Source: Candidatus Edwardsbacteria bacterium RifOxyA12_full_54_48
Lineage (GTDB): Bacteria > Edwardsbacteria > AC1 > EtOH8
Length of the DNA: 64,000 nucleotides
Direction of reading: 5' to 3'
Assembly (NCBI GenBank): GCA_001777915.1
Contig: MFFN01000001.1
Coordinates: 176,215 to 240,214, forward strand
The translations under genes and the position numbers were made by a program. This document shows positions 52,788-62,212 of this stretch, piece after piece. Position 1 is the first letter of the stretch; each line of letters starts with the position of its first letter. The notes beneath the pieces were generated by a model. That model was not told where the DNA came from, searched no databases, and saw only the letters and a program-made list of their open reading frames with translations.

Positions 52788-55700
52788 ATGTCAAAGAAAT
52801 GGTACGTTCTTGCGCTGATATCGTTGATATTAATCAGTGGTATCGGGATAGCCAATGCTCACTCTCCGTTTATGCATATGTATGTTGGCTCGAAAACATT
52901 CAGTGTGTGGAATACATATGATCCTGAATTTTATAATGCGCTCATAAATGACGAAAATGTATATTTACATAAGTTTTATTATATTGGACTTACATTGCCA
53001 GACATGCTCGATATGGAAACACAAGAAAAGATAACGAAGTTGATAAATAAGTTCTATAATAATCGCTCATATTTTACACAACAATTGTATATAACTGATA
53101 ATACAAAAAATTATTGCCAAACCACAATAAACTGCCCAAGCCATGATATATCCAAACTTTGGTATATGGTGAAACAAGCAAAGGATAATAACTGGAGTTT
53201 GCTGCGCAAATCTATTATTTACGGAGCTTATATGCATGTCATTCAAGATAAAATAGCTCACCAGGTTATGCAGCCGGCTTCTTTGGGACATGGTATAGCA
53301 ATAGAAAGCGATGTTGTTGATAATCAAAAGTTATTAGAAATACCGGAATCTTATCAGGAGTTATTTTCATCAACATATATTCCTGATTGGAGTTTTATAA
53401 CAAAGTTATATTTAGGCAGAGATGTTAATCTTTCTCAATGGGCCTACGGTGATTTTGAGTTTGTAATGTTTTGTATGACAGTGGATAATCCTAACAGTGC
53501 ACAAAGGTTATGTGGTTGGCAAGATTATGAATCTTTTAATAGCGCATATCTTGATCCAGTAAGCTATTTCGCTGTGGCTGCTATTGATCAAGGGTATTGT
53601 GTTGGTTATTCGGGGCCTGATTTGTATTGGAAATTAAAAAGTTATATGACAGGTTGGGGGATAATGTTATTTTCAACATGCGGGTATAATATGAATACAA
53701 ATCCCCCTTCTGATATTGGAGGGTTGTTAAGCCACCCGAACTGGAAACCCACGGACTATAAGGATTTTCTTGTTTCGGCAGCGACGAGGTACGTTACATT
53801 GCCTTTCCCATTGAATATTTTTACTCTTTTGAAAAGTGATTGGTTTTTTGGACTTATCCCTGGTGTTGAAACATTAGTTAAAGATATAATTGATTGGATA
53901 TTCGACAATTATGATATTCCTAACATGTCATGGACAACGTATTTGGAAAGTTCGACATATCTTGAGAATTTTTATAATTCATTACCCCCTGAGGTACAAA
54001 ATGAGATTGGTGATAAATATACCAGTATGATTTACGCTTTAAGAAATTACGAACAGTATAGCACTATAAAAAAACCAAATCTACGCTCAAGCTATGCTGA
54101 TCAGCCCGGTTTGGCTGTCAGTTGTGCCCCATTATATAAACAAGCTATTGGTGACCCCCAATGGTTGGAGAAAACGTCTACGGGGGCAAGCACATTTCTA
54201 TTGTCACGTAAAGCCGGTTTATTGGGTGGTATGTTCCCATTAGAACTCACCAGGCCATATGACTACCAGCCGGGTATTTTTGATATGCATTTCGAACGAA
54301 ATGGTAACTACGTATACACAACACAAGCACTTGATTACCCAACAAACGATAATATAAGTGTCAAGTATGATGTGGTTACTGTGGGGATAAATGATATAAG
54401 AGTTATGGGGAAAAACCTGGATATCACAGAACCAACACCATTAGTATCGACAGGTAATATGCCAATATTTTCTCATCAACAAGGGAATCTATCTTATTTA
54501 GCTCAAACCGCTATTCAAAATGGATATACTGAGCTTTCCTTTGAGGGAAGATCCCGTTCTCAAGGATCCCCACCATATTATTATGAACAAATGATAAGCT
54601 CAGATTACCGCGATAAATATAACGCCAACATGGTAATAAGTAATAACAGTAATTACGTATATTGGTTCAAAAACGGCCAGCCAACAAGAAATATTAGCGA
54701 AGACCCCTTGGCTAATCCAGTCAGTTATTGGCCGTATACTTTGCAATTAGGAGTTATGGGGCTTGCTGTTAATTTTGAGTCAGTCGAATGGTATTTAAAG
54801 GAAAACCAAATCGCCTACAGTCAGGACGTGTCTTCTCAATCTGCTATCAGAGTTGGAGCCGATGGAACAGTTGCGCCACATAACGGCACATGGATGTATA
54901 AAGTTACTGGTATTGATGGTAGTGGAACTGTAGAAAATGAATTAAACGCTCCAAGAAAAGTGTTAAGTAGTTCTATCAATAGTTTTTGTTATTGGAATCT
55001 TACCAACATCCCAATTGTTGTTACTGAAAACACCTATCTTTCATTTTGGCGCTATGTAAAGGAATCACCTAGTGATCAGGGGCGTATTTTTATTGATGGC
55101 GTAACCTCGGATGGAAAAACCTTAAGGGATTGGGATGTCGGTACCTATTTGTGCGACCAGAATGGCACTCGAGCGCACCCCACAAACGCCAGACCTCAAA
55201 CACCTACAGATGGTTGGAGACAATATATTGTCAACTTGTCGCCTATGGCTGGCAATGTTGTTAATTTGATGATAGGGTATGATGACCAGGGTGCTGAATC
55301 CGGTACTTTTACTGCTTATTTTGACGATATAGAAATAAGGCAGGGTTACCCATACTCAAACCAATGGTATGCCGAAGAATTCGGGGATAATAACGGCAGC
55401 ACGGTGGCATTAGTCGGCAAATCGGGGGATGGCATGGACCTCAATTATAATGTATGGTACACCTATGCTGGCGAGTTATCCGAATGGAAAAACGGGCCAT
55501 ACTTAAGAAAGAACATAGAACCGGATTTTGTCACCCCTGACGACAAAGATATATTTGTCAACTGGACACAGTACGATTACAATCACTCTTTGCATTATAT
55601 GCTTTTAATGCAAGGCGCAGATAACGTTGACCGGTGGCTGATATATTCGGCCAATGCCAGCAACCACTGGGGCAATCAGGGCTGGGTAGATATGAGCGCC

Positions 55701-57986
55701 AACCCAACGGGTATTTTTTATCAGGATGTAACCTATAACCGTAATGCCAGTTTGGATTATTGCACAGAGTTTGGCGTAAGAGCCGCCTCCCTTAAGGAAA
55801 CCAGGGTAGGGCATTTTTCCAGCACAAAATGGAGCGGTCCAAGTGGGGGGTATGTAAAAGACATCACTATCAATCAGGGCACACTTGCATTGCCAGCTTC
55901 TCCAGGTCTTACAGGATCATACTATTCAGTTGCTATGAGTAAAGGAATACCAGATCCTGAGGCTAGAAGCTATTATGCGATACTTTCATGGACATCTAGG
56001 TCAGGTTCGTACCCAATACAAAGCTATCAGATACAGGCACATTATACCGAAAGCCCTACATGGACCGATAGAGCAACAGTATATACAGGTTATTGGAAGG
56101 ATACTGACTGGCCACTTGGTGTTATTGAATACCGTGTCAGATCAGTTGATTCCAAGGGAAATGTCGGACCATGGTCGAATATTTTTAAAGCTTCCGAGCC
56201 CATAACAAACGATCCGATAATTGCTTCTTCAACCACAGATGAAGCTACGGCATATTCTAACGGTAAAAAGATTATGGTGGATAATTCGGGAAAACTTCAC
56301 GTGGTTTTTGCCAGCAATGATAGTGTTTATTATTGTATTTCAACCGACGATGGCAATACCTGGTCTTCTGCCAGTAGCGTTGGTCAAGGCAAGAATCCGG
56401 CCATAGAACTGTCGGGTGCTCAAAAGCCCATGGTTTGCTGGAGCAAAGGCAACGAATTATATCGGGCGGAAAAGGACAGCCTGAAATTCACAGAACCGCA
56501 GATGATCTATGCCGGACCTGAAGGCACAGAAATTTCATACTTGGCTTATGTGCTTGACCAGGCTACCGATAATTCATATTTGGGTTGGGTTGACGACGGG
56601 CCTTCGGGATCGGCAGTATACATTTCGCCATATAATCCGAACACTTCTGCCAATTTAAGCCCCACACCGATAGATCAGGGCGGTACTACAGCCTTTAAAT
56701 CGCCTTCATTGGCATTGGATAAGAAAGGCAAGTTAAAAACCGCCTGGAGTAAAAATGGCATTGTATTCTTCAATGATGAAAATGGACTAACGCAAATCAG
56801 CAATAACGGCATTCACCCTATTGTTGAAACCTACGGTGATAAAACCACCGTGGTTTGGCAGGAGGAAATACTGCCGGATATATATCAGGTGGTAAAAAAG
56901 GTTAAGGGGCCAAAGGGATGGTCTGAAAAACAATTAGTTTCATATCCCGACAGCCTTAACGCCGATTTCCCTGTAGTGGCCGCCTCCGGTCAATATGTTT
57001 ACTGCAAGAATTTATTTGATGATTACTACGACGTCATTTGGAGGGGCGATTATGACAATGGCTGGCAGAGGAGCGTTCAGGATATTACGGCATTTTCCGG
57101 GGGCATTTCAAAATATCCCACGGCGGTATTTAAACAAAAATGGCCTCAATCCAAACTTTATATTGTTTGGACGGAAGATATGTCAAATAATTCCAAGGGA
57201 TCCAAAGCCACATCCATTGTATCTAACGTAAAAAATTATACCTTGTCTGTGGACCCTGTTTCATATTATTATGCCGATGCCGGCACAGAAGAATCTGATA
57301 TTTATAATTATCAAAAATCAGGATCTTTCTATTATGGCCCGCAGCCTGAATATACTGTTGATTATCATGCAACTGAGCTTAAGTACAATTTCCAAAACCT
57401 CGACCCCAAAAAACGATACAGAATAAAAGTCGTTTATTATCACGAATTGGACAAATACGTCATACAAACACTTTCGGTGGATAATACTTTTAAAAAGAAA
57501 ACCACGGTTGATCCGATGACAGTATGCACCGAAGAGCATTGGATACCGACAAGTTGTATCATGGACGGTCAGGTAGATGTAACAATAACAAAGTCCAACG
57601 GGCAATATGCCGTTTGTTCGGTTATTGCTCTTTATGAATACGACAAGGATTGTACGGATAAATCAGGTGATGATATATCTGAAAGTATCAGCACCGTAGT
57701 AACGCAATTTAGATATGAGTTGATGCAAAATTATCCCAACCCCAATACTGGCAAAACGGCCATAAAATACCAGCTTGCCAAGCCGGGAAAGGTCAGCCTT
57801 AAGATATATAACACTCTTGGACAAGTGGTAAAAACCTTGGTTTCACAGGAACAGCAACCAGGATATTACAATGCAGCTTGGGATGGAAAAGATAATGGTG
57901 GTAGGCAAACTTCAGCCGGGGTGTACTTCTACCGCTTGGAATCCGGTGATTTCAAGGCAACCAAGAAGATGGTAGTGATCAAGTAG
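52788..57986 (+). CDS. Giant secreted protein: PLC-like N-terminus, propeller units, type IX sorting tail
   Basis: 1732 residues, with AAAGGGGGAAG before the ATG. Signal peptide about 1-24 (ALISLILISGIGIANA). Residues about 25-330 resemble the zinc-dependent phospholipase C family (HSPFMHMYVGSKTF, YYIGLTLPDMLD, IIYGAYMHVIQDKIAHQVM); this is by pattern only. About 690-860 looks like a jelly-roll carbohydrate-binding region. A fibronectin-III-like segment (YRVRSVDSKGNVGPWS) precedes about 300 residues of propeller strands (LHVVFASND, PMVCWSKGN). The C-terminal 90 residues are a FlgD-like type IX sorting domain (LMQNYPNPNTGKTAIKY to TKKMVVIK). Predicted outer surface or released. Confidence 0.85.
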   Translation: MSKKWYVLALISLILISGIGIANAHSPFMHMYVGSKTFSVWNTYDPEFYNALINDENVYLHKFYYIGLTLPDMLDMETQEKITKLINKFYNNRSYFTQQLYITDNTKNYCQTTINCPSHDISKLWYMVKQAKDNNWSLLRKSIIYGAYMHVIQDKIAHQVMQPASLGHGIAIESDVVDNQKLLEIPESYQELFSSTYIPDWSFITKLYLGRDVNLSQWAYGDFEFVMFCMTVDNPNSAQRLCGWQDYESFNSAYLDPVSYFAVAAIDQGYCVGYSGPDLYWKLKSYMTGWGIMLFSTCGYNMNTNPPSDIGGLLSHPNWKPTDYKDFLVSAATRYVTLPFPLNIFTLLKSDWFFGLIPGVETLVKDIIDWIFDNYDIPNMSWTTYLESSTYLENFYNSLPPEVQNEIGDKYTSMIYALRNYEQYSTIKKPNLRSSYADQPGLAVSCAPLYKQAIGDPQWLEKTSTGASTFLLSRKAGLLGGMFPLELTRPYDYQPGIFDMHFERNGNYVYTTQALDYPTNDNISVKYDVVTVGINDIRVMGKNLDITEPTPLVSTGNMPIFSHQQGNLSYLAQTAIQNGYTELSFEGRSRSQGSPPYYYEQMISSDYRDKYNANMVISNNSNYVYWFKNGQPTRNISEDPLANPVSYWPYTLQLGVMGLAVNFESVEWYLKENQIAYSQDVSSQSAIRVGADGTVAPHNGTWMYKVTGIDGSGTVENELNAPRKVLSSSINSFCYWNLTNIPIVVTENTYLSFWRYVKESPSDQGRIFIDGVTSDGKTLRDWDVGTYLCDQNGTRAHPTNARPQTPTDGWRQYIVNLSPMAGNVVNLMIGYDDQGAESGTFTAYFDDIEIRQGYPYSNQWYAEEFGDNNGSTVALVGKSGDGMDLNYNVWYTYAGELSEWKNGPYLRKNIEPDFVTPDDKDIFVNWTQYDYNHSLHYMLLMQGADNVDRWLIYSANASNHWGNQGWVDMSANPTGIFYQDVTYNRNASLDYCTEFGVRAASLKETRVGHFSSTKWSGPSGGYVKDITINQGTLALPASPGLTGSYYSVAMSKGIPDPEARSYYAILSWTSRSGSYPIQSYQIQAHYTESPTWTDRATVYTGYWKDTDWPLGVIEYRVRSVDSKGNVGPWSNIFKASEPITNDPIIASSTTDEATAYSNGKKIMVDNSGKLHVVFASNDSVYYCISTDDGNTWSSASSVGQGKNPAIELSGAQKPMVCWSKGNELYRAEKDSLKFTEPQMIYAGPEGTEISYLAYVLDQATDNSYLGWVDDGPSGSAVYISPYNPNTSANLSPTPIDQGGTTAFKSPSLALDKKGKLKTAWSKNGIVFFNDENGLTQISNNGIHPIVETYGDKTTVVWQEEILPDIYQVVKKVKGPKGWSEKQLVSYPDSLNADFPVVAASGQYVYCKNLFDDYYDVIWRGDYDNGWQRSVQDITAFSGGISKYPTAVFKQKWPQSKLYIVWTEDMSNNSKGSKATSIVSNVKNYTLSVDPVSYYYADAGTEESDIYNYQKSGSFYYGPQPEYTVDYHATELKYNFQNLDPKKRYRIKVVYYHELDKYVIQTLSVDNTFKKKTTVDPMTVCTEEHWIPTSCIMDGQVDVTITKSNGQYAVCSVIALYEYDKDCTDKSGDDISESISTVVTQFRYELMQNYPNPNTGKTAIKYQLAKPGKVSLKIYNTLGQVVKTLVSQEQQPGYYNAAWDGKDNGGRQTSAGVYFYRLESGDFKATKKMVVIK

Positions 57987-58000
57987 AACCAGTAACAGCA

Positions 58001-58037
58001 AAAGCCACTCTGAGCGTATCAGGGTGGCTTTATTTTT
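58001..58037 (+). terminator. Terminator after the giant protein gene
   Basis: AAAGCCACTCTGA (58001-58013) with TCAGGGTGGCTTT (58019-58031), one wobble, five-base loop, then TATTTTT. Confidence 0.9.
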
Positions 58038-58105
58038 ATGCCCAATGGGCTTGTAGGGGGGATGTTCGTGGGGTGCCGTTACTTTTCCATATTATTAAAA
58101 TAAAG

Positions 58106-58131
58106 AACCCCGAGCCAGGAGGCCCAGGGTT
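58106..58131 (-). terminator. Terminator of the leftward Xre gene
   Basis: On the - strand AACCCTGGGCC pairs with GGCTCGGGGTT (two wobbles, four-base loop) and is followed by CTTTATTTT. It serves the gene ending at 58,139. Confidence 0.8.
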
Positions 58132-58138
58132 AAGTACC

Positions 58139-58450
58139 TTACGGTATGATTTTATGTTTTAGCAAAGATGCAGCTTTTATTATCAATTCTCTTTCACCGG
58201 GCGATAAGGATATGTTCTTGTTATTGCTTTTTTGTCGCAGTGTTTTCACAGAGAAAAAACCTGCCAGATCACAATCCAATGCCTGCGCTATCTTGTGCAG
58301 GGTTTCTATGGTCGGGGTCTTCTTCCCTATCTCGATCATGGCAATATAACTAAGACTCAGACCGGCCTTTTCGGCGAACGATTCTTGAGTATATCTGGCC
58401 TGCTTGCGGAGATATTGTATTCGTTTTCCTATTTGTAATTTCAGTTCCAT
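58139..58450 (-). CDS. Xre-family regulator, element regulator 2
   Basis: 103 residues, - strand. Helix-turn-helix at about 7-62 (IGKRIQYLRKQARYTQESFAEKAGLSLSYIAMIEIGKKTPTIETLHKIAQALDCDL), followed by a short basic tail (KTLRQKSNNKN, then SPGERELIIKAASLLKHK). It resembles the SinR/Xre regulators that sit beside restriction or toxin genes, but here the divergent neighbour is the tandem-repeat exported protein, so it probably controls that cargo. Its own terminator follows. Confidence 0.88.
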   Translation of the reverse strand: MELKLQIGKRIQYLRKQARYTQESFAEKAGLSLSYIAMIEIGKKTPTIETLHKIAQALDCDLAGFFSVKTLRQKSNNKNISLSPGERELIIKAASLLKHKIIP

Positions 58451-58525
58451 ATGCTACTCCATCTTTATGTGATGATATCATTAGATGAAGTATATTATTA
58501 TCGGCTATCAGTAGATATAATATTA

Positions 58526-58555
58526 TTGACTAATGGTATTATTGTTTGCTATACT
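58526..58555 (+). promoter_or_regulatory. Promoter of the tandem-repeat protein gene
   Basis: TTGACT (58526-58531), 18-base spacer, TATACT (58550-58555). It covers an in-frame ATG at 58533, which shows that the real start is later (58593). Confidence 0.75.
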
Positions 58556-58592
58556 ATTATTGACCAATCACCATAATATGAAGGGAATGGAA

Positions 58593-61088
58593 ATGAAAAA
58601 TCTAATAATGGTGGCCTTATTTATTTTATTTGCCACTTCTTACGCTTTTGGAAACGGGCGATCTATATGTGAGGGCAATGACCAAGATGGCAGAATACAA
58701 TCCGGGATAACCAACGGTTGTTTAGATGCCAGTGTTTACCAGAGGCAAATAGCCCTTGATGGCGGTCCTGCGTTTATCAGTTCTCCACAAGATTCCAATT
58801 GGGATGGCAGATTTTGGTTGTCTGGCTTTAATGGTACGGTTCAAGCGCTGGCTCTTGATAGTTCTGGCAATATATATGTTGGTGGAGCTTTTACAGCCGT
58901 AAATGGCGATACTGCCTTGAAGTACATAGCTAAGTGGAACGGATCCTCTTGGACAGCACTGGGTAGGGGTTTAAATGGGACTGTATATGCTATTGCATCC
59001 AGTGACAGCGGCGTTTACATAGGCGGCAATTTCACCACCGCAGGTGGAGATAGTGTAAACCATATTGCTAAATGGAGCGAATCTACATGGATATCGTTAG
59101 GTGGTGGTGTGAATAATATCGTCCTTGAAATTGCTTTGGATGGCAGTGATGTGTATGTGGGTGGTTCTTTTGATACAGCTGGTGGAGTCGCTGCAAGCCG
59201 CATTGCCAAATGGGACGGATCTGTATGGTCAAACTTAGGTAGTGGTGTTAACAACAATGTATCTGCTATTGTTTCAGATGGCAGTTATGTATATGCAGGT
59301 GGTTCGTTCACAATAGCCGGTGGTTTGATAGCTAATCGTATTGCCAAATGGAATGGCTCGACCTGGTCGTCTTTAGGGACTGGTGTAAATGGGTCTGTTA
59401 AGTCAATAGCGTTAAATGGCAGTAATGTTTATGCTGGTGGGCAGTTTGATACTGCTGGTGGTATTCGTACTAATCGTATTGCTAGATGGAACGGTTCTTC
59501 TTGGGCATCACTTGGAACCGGGGTGTCTGGTGTCTCATCAAATGTAGAAGCCGTTGTTGTGAGCGGAAGCAGTTTGTTTATTGGTGGAGTATTTGACACT
59601 GTTGGCGGGGTAAGTGCCCGTAACATTGCCAAGTGGAACGGTTCTTCCTGGTCTGCCCTGGGAAGTGGTGCTAATGGTAATGTCTATGCTCTTACGGTCA
59701 GCGGTAGTGAATTGTGTGCAGGAGGTTCTTTTACTATAGCTGGCGGAGTGAGTGCCATTCGTCTTGCAAAATGGAACGGTTCATTTTGGTCAGCAGTTGG
59801 GCAGTCGGCAAATGGCAGAGGTGTGGTTGGTCCGGTAGTTAATGCGCTTGCAACAAGTGACAGCACTATTATTATAGGTGGGCAGTTCACAGTTGCTGGT
59901 AGTGAGATCGTTTATAATATTGCCAAATGGGATGGATCATCTTGGTCCGCTTTAGGGAGTGGCGTTGATAATTCCGTAATTGCCATTGCGGTTAGCGGTA
60001 ATAATATTTATGCCGGGGGTAATTTCACCATAGCTGGTGGTATTGAAGCTAATTATATCGCAAAATGGGACGGATCATCTTGGTCCTCTTTAGGGAGCGG
60101 TTTAAGTGGCCCGGTCTCTTCCATCGCATTAGGTGATAGCGGTGTTTATGTAGGTGGCAGTTTTACTACGGCGGGTGGGGTAAGCGCCAATAGAATTGCC
60201 AAGTGGGATGGGTCAAATTGGTCTGCCCTGGGTGGCGGTGTTAATGGATCTGTTTCGGCTATCGCAATAAAAGGGAGCGATGTTTATGTTGGTGGTAGTT
60301 TTACCACAGCGGGAGGTGTCAGTGTAAATCGTATTGCTAAGTGGGATGGTTCAACCTGGTCAGCATTAGGCAGCGGGTTAAACGACGCTGTCTATGCTAT
60401 TTCTATTAGCGATAGCGATGTTTATGTTGGTGGTAAATTTACAACAGCCGGGGGAATCGCTGCAAGCCGTATCGCTAAATGGAATGGATCGAATTGGTTT
60501 GCGCTTGGTAGTGACGTGGATAATTATGTTAAAGCTATTACGCTTATTGATAATAATATTTATGTTGGCGGAGCTTTTACCACTTTTAGTGGGATTACTG
60601 CAAGCCGTATCGTTAAATGGGATGGATATTCCTGGATGGCCTTAGGGAGTGGGGTGAATAATGTTATTTGTGGCATTGCGGCCATTGAAAGCAGTGTATA
60701 TGTGGGCGGTTATTTTACTACTACAGGTGGAAACCCAAGTTCTCTTTTCGGCATATACCAAAACGAGCTTAATGGCATCGAGGAAAAACTTATCATCAGC
60801 GATCTACAGCCTTTGTTTAAGTTGAAGCAGAACGTACCTAATCCATTCACACAGGGGACAACGATTAATTATCAATTGCAAAAAGCTGGACATGTAAGCC
60901 TTAATGTTTACAATATTACCGGCCAAGTAGTGCGGACACTTGTAGCTGAAGTTCAAAATGTGGGGAGTTATAGTGTTGTGTGGAACGGAAGAGATGACGA
61001 TGGTAAGAGTGTATCAACTGGATTATACTTCTATCGTTTGAGTTTATCGGGCATCAATGATGTTAAGAGACTTGTTTTAATTAAATGA
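58593..61088 (+). CDS. Secreted 14-repeat propeller-like protein with type IX sorting tail
   Basis: 831 residues from ATG 58593 (AAGGGA upstream). A longer frame from 58533 would start inside the promoter. Signal peptide about 1-20 (LIMVALFILFATSYAFG). From about 75 to 725 there are 14 units of about 44 residues with the core YVGGSFTTAGG, most followed by a linker with IAKWDGSSWSALGSG. The unit resembles the delta-60/WG-type beta-propeller blades. The C-terminal 85 residues are a FlgD-like type IX sorting domain (NVPNPFTQGTTINY to VKRLVLIK). Predicted surface-attached; the high DNA identity of repeats implies ongoing recombination. Confidence 0.85.
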   Translation: MKNLIMVALFILFATSYAFGNGRSICEGNDQDGRIQSGITNGCLDASVYQRQIALDGGPAFISSPQDSNWDGRFWLSGFNGTVQALALDSSGNIYVGGAFTAVNGDTALKYIAKWNGSSWTALGRGLNGTVYAIASSDSGVYIGGNFTTAGGDSVNHIAKWSESTWISLGGGVNNIVLEIALDGSDVYVGGSFDTAGGVAASRIAKWDGSVWSNLGSGVNNNVSAIVSDGSYVYAGGSFTIAGGLIANRIAKWNGSTWSSLGTGVNGSVKSIALNGSNVYAGGQFDTAGGIRTNRIARWNGSSWASLGTGVSGVSSNVEAVVVSGSSLFIGGVFDTVGGVSARNIAKWNGSSWSALGSGANGNVYALTVSGSELCAGGSFTIAGGVSAIRLAKWNGSFWSAVGQSANGRGVVGPVVNALATSDSTIIIGGQFTVAGSEIVYNIAKWDGSSWSALGSGVDNSVIAIAVSGNNIYAGGNFTIAGGIEANYIAKWDGSSWSSLGSGLSGPVSSIALGDSGVYVGGSFTTAGGVSANRIAKWDGSNWSALGGGVNGSVSAIAIKGSDVYVGGSFTTAGGVSVNRIAKWDGSTWSALGSGLNDAVYAISISDSDVYVGGKFTTAGGIAASRIAKWNGSNWFALGSDVDNYVKAITLIDNNIYVGGAFTTFSGITASRIVKWDGYSWMALGSGVNNVICGIAAIESSVYVGGYFTTTGGNPSSLFGIYQNELNGIEEKLIISDLQPLFKLKQNVPNPFTQGTTINYQLQKAGHVSLNVYNITGQVVRTLVAEVQNVGSYSVVWNGRDDDGKSVSTGLYFYRLSLSGINDVKRLVLIK
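58850..60740 (+). repeat. Tandem coding repeats, about 132 bp each
   Basis: About 14 units inside the 58,593 gene, each with conserved bases for GGxFTTAGG and AKWDGSSWS. Neighbouring units (for example around 60,140 and 60,290) are more alike than distant ones, as expected from unequal recombination. Confidence 0.85.
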
Positions 61089-61127
61089 ACATCCCTACCA
61101 TCTGTCTCTGCCCTAAATAATGACATC

Positions 61128-61480
61128 AGGGCCAGCTATTCTAATGTGGCCCTTGTGGGCTTCGGTCGCTGTATTTCAGAGCCTTCGACCTCCTCCATTC
61201 CGCTACTCAATCTACTTCGGGCACTATTCGTTCAGGCACGTGATCATTCGCGTGCCTTCTCTATTTGTCATCGCTTGCAGGGTAGCGGCGCTGGGGCAAG
61301 GCATGGCACCGTATAGCCACCGGGAAAGACGGCGGCTCCAGGCCAGCTCCAGGTCGCTCGTTCCACCTGTCGCTATTCCGCCGCCTGACCCATAATGCGC
61401 ATTATGGTCCCTTGCCCTTGCCTTGCCCCAGCGCTACGCCCGGAGGGTTTACATAACCTGCATTATGCAAACTACCCTGC
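61128..61480. other. Hairpin-rich, GC-rich non-coding region of unknown type
   Basis: About 350 bases with higher GC than the surrounding element and at least five inverted repeats: AGGGCCA/TGGCCCT (61128-61134, 61147-61153); AGGCACG/CGTGCCT (61234-61240, 61251-61257); GCAGGGTAG/CTACCCTGC (61277-61285, 61472-61480), enclosing GCGCTGGGGCAAGGCA with its complement (61288-61303, 61419-61434); CGGCGG/CCGCCG (61330-61335, 61378-61383); and the perfect palindrome CATAATGCGCATTATG (61391-61406). It may be a structured RNA, a transfer origin or a recombination site. A 91-codon frame here is accidental. Confidence 0.6.
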
Positions 61481-61498
61481 TACGCTCTGGAAGGCTGA

Positions 61499-61642
61499 GC
61501 CTTTAGCTACCGTTTGTTTGTGGATGAATCGCAGTTCACCGATGATACTTTACATACCGTTACCGTAGCCGATTCTTTGCTGAATAAAATCGATTACCCT
61601 GCGATATTAAATTACTTCTACAGGCTATACTTATCACCATAA
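61499..61642 (+). pseudogene. Possible coding remnant, 47 codons
   Basis: An open frame with protein-like composition and no stop (FVDESQFTDDTLHTVTVAD, then LLNKIDYPAILNYFYRLYLSP) ends at TAA 61640-61642. There is no ATG or ribosome-binding site, only TTG and GTG codons near its start. It may be the tail of a gene broken when the upstream region was rearranged. Low certainty. Confidence 0.3.
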
Positions 61643-61772
61643 AATGCAATATGGAAAATCCATTTTAGCTGGATGCTTTTTTCTGACTATAGTTCTATAT
61701 TGGTAGAAATCGAATTCTTTTCGATGACCGGGGGTCGTCTACACAGAAATACTAATAAATAGCGAAATAAAA

Positions 61773-61795
61773 AAGAGGGTTTGTTAGACCCTCTT
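61773..61795 (-). terminator. Terminator of the Xre gene at 61,800
   Basis: AAGAGGGT (61773-61780) pairs perfectly with ACCCTCTT (61788-61795), seven-base loop; the - strand continues with a T-run. Confidence 0.85.
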
Positions 61796-61799
61796 ATTT

Positions 61800-62192
61800 T
61801 TATGCCTTTTTGGGATGTGGCGTAATAGGCGCGGGGTTTTCTGTTTCCTCGCGTTTCTTCTTTTGTTGTTCATAAAGAAAAACAGATTGCATCAAGATGT
61901 TTTCTTGCAACTGGCGGTTTAGCTTTTTATATATGTTGATGAGTTTTTTTGCGCCTGGATCATTTTTAATTATATCTTCATTGCTTAATTCTGAAGAACT
62001 ATCTATTAAATAATCGGTAGTGACATTCAAGGCTGTTGCTAACCTTTTAAGTGAGTTGGATTGCAATTGAACTAAGTTGCCGCTTTCGATTCTTGATATG
62101 GTTGCCTGTGTTATGGCGGCTTTTTCTGCCAATTGCTTCTGGGTTAAACCCAGTTGAATTCGCTGGGTTTTAACTTTTTCTTGGAGGCTCAT
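61800..62192 (-). CDS. Xre-family regulator, element regulator 3
   Basis: 130 residues from the ATG at 62192 (AAAGGA six bases before it on the - strand). A TTG farther upstream at 62219 lies in the opposite promoter and is rejected. The helix-turn-helix (VKTQRIQLGLTQKQLAEKAAITQATISRIESGNLVQLQSNSLKRLATALNVTTDYLIDS) is clearly paralogous to regulator 1 at 47,731, including the C-terminal helical part and the DPGAKKLI/DPNAKELF segment. The Lys-rich tail is longer. Two related repressors at the two sides of the element suggest a duplicated control region. Confidence 0.9.
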   Translation of the reverse strand: MSLQEKVKTQRIQLGLTQKQLAEKAAITQATISRIESGNLVQLQSNSLKRLATALNVTTDYLIDSSSELSNEDIIKNDPGAKKLINIYKKLNRQLQENILMQSVFLYEQQKKKREETENPAPITPHPKKA

Positions 62193-62212
62193 AAAATCCT
62201 TTAAAAAAGTAC

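Noticed and set aside
58533..58592. Earlier start of the tandem-repeat protein
   Set aside because: The ATG lies between the -35 and -10 boxes of the promoter, and a signal peptide with ribosome-binding site starts at 58,593.
58850..60740. CRISPR-like array
   Set aside because: The repeats are about 132 bp, in frame, and encode a continuous protein; there are no short direct repeats with unique spacers anywhere in the window.
61120..61395. 91-codon frame in the hairpin-rich region
   Set aside because: Its codons follow the inverted repeats, the product is Pro/Arg/Ser-rich without pattern, and no ribosome-binding site precedes it.
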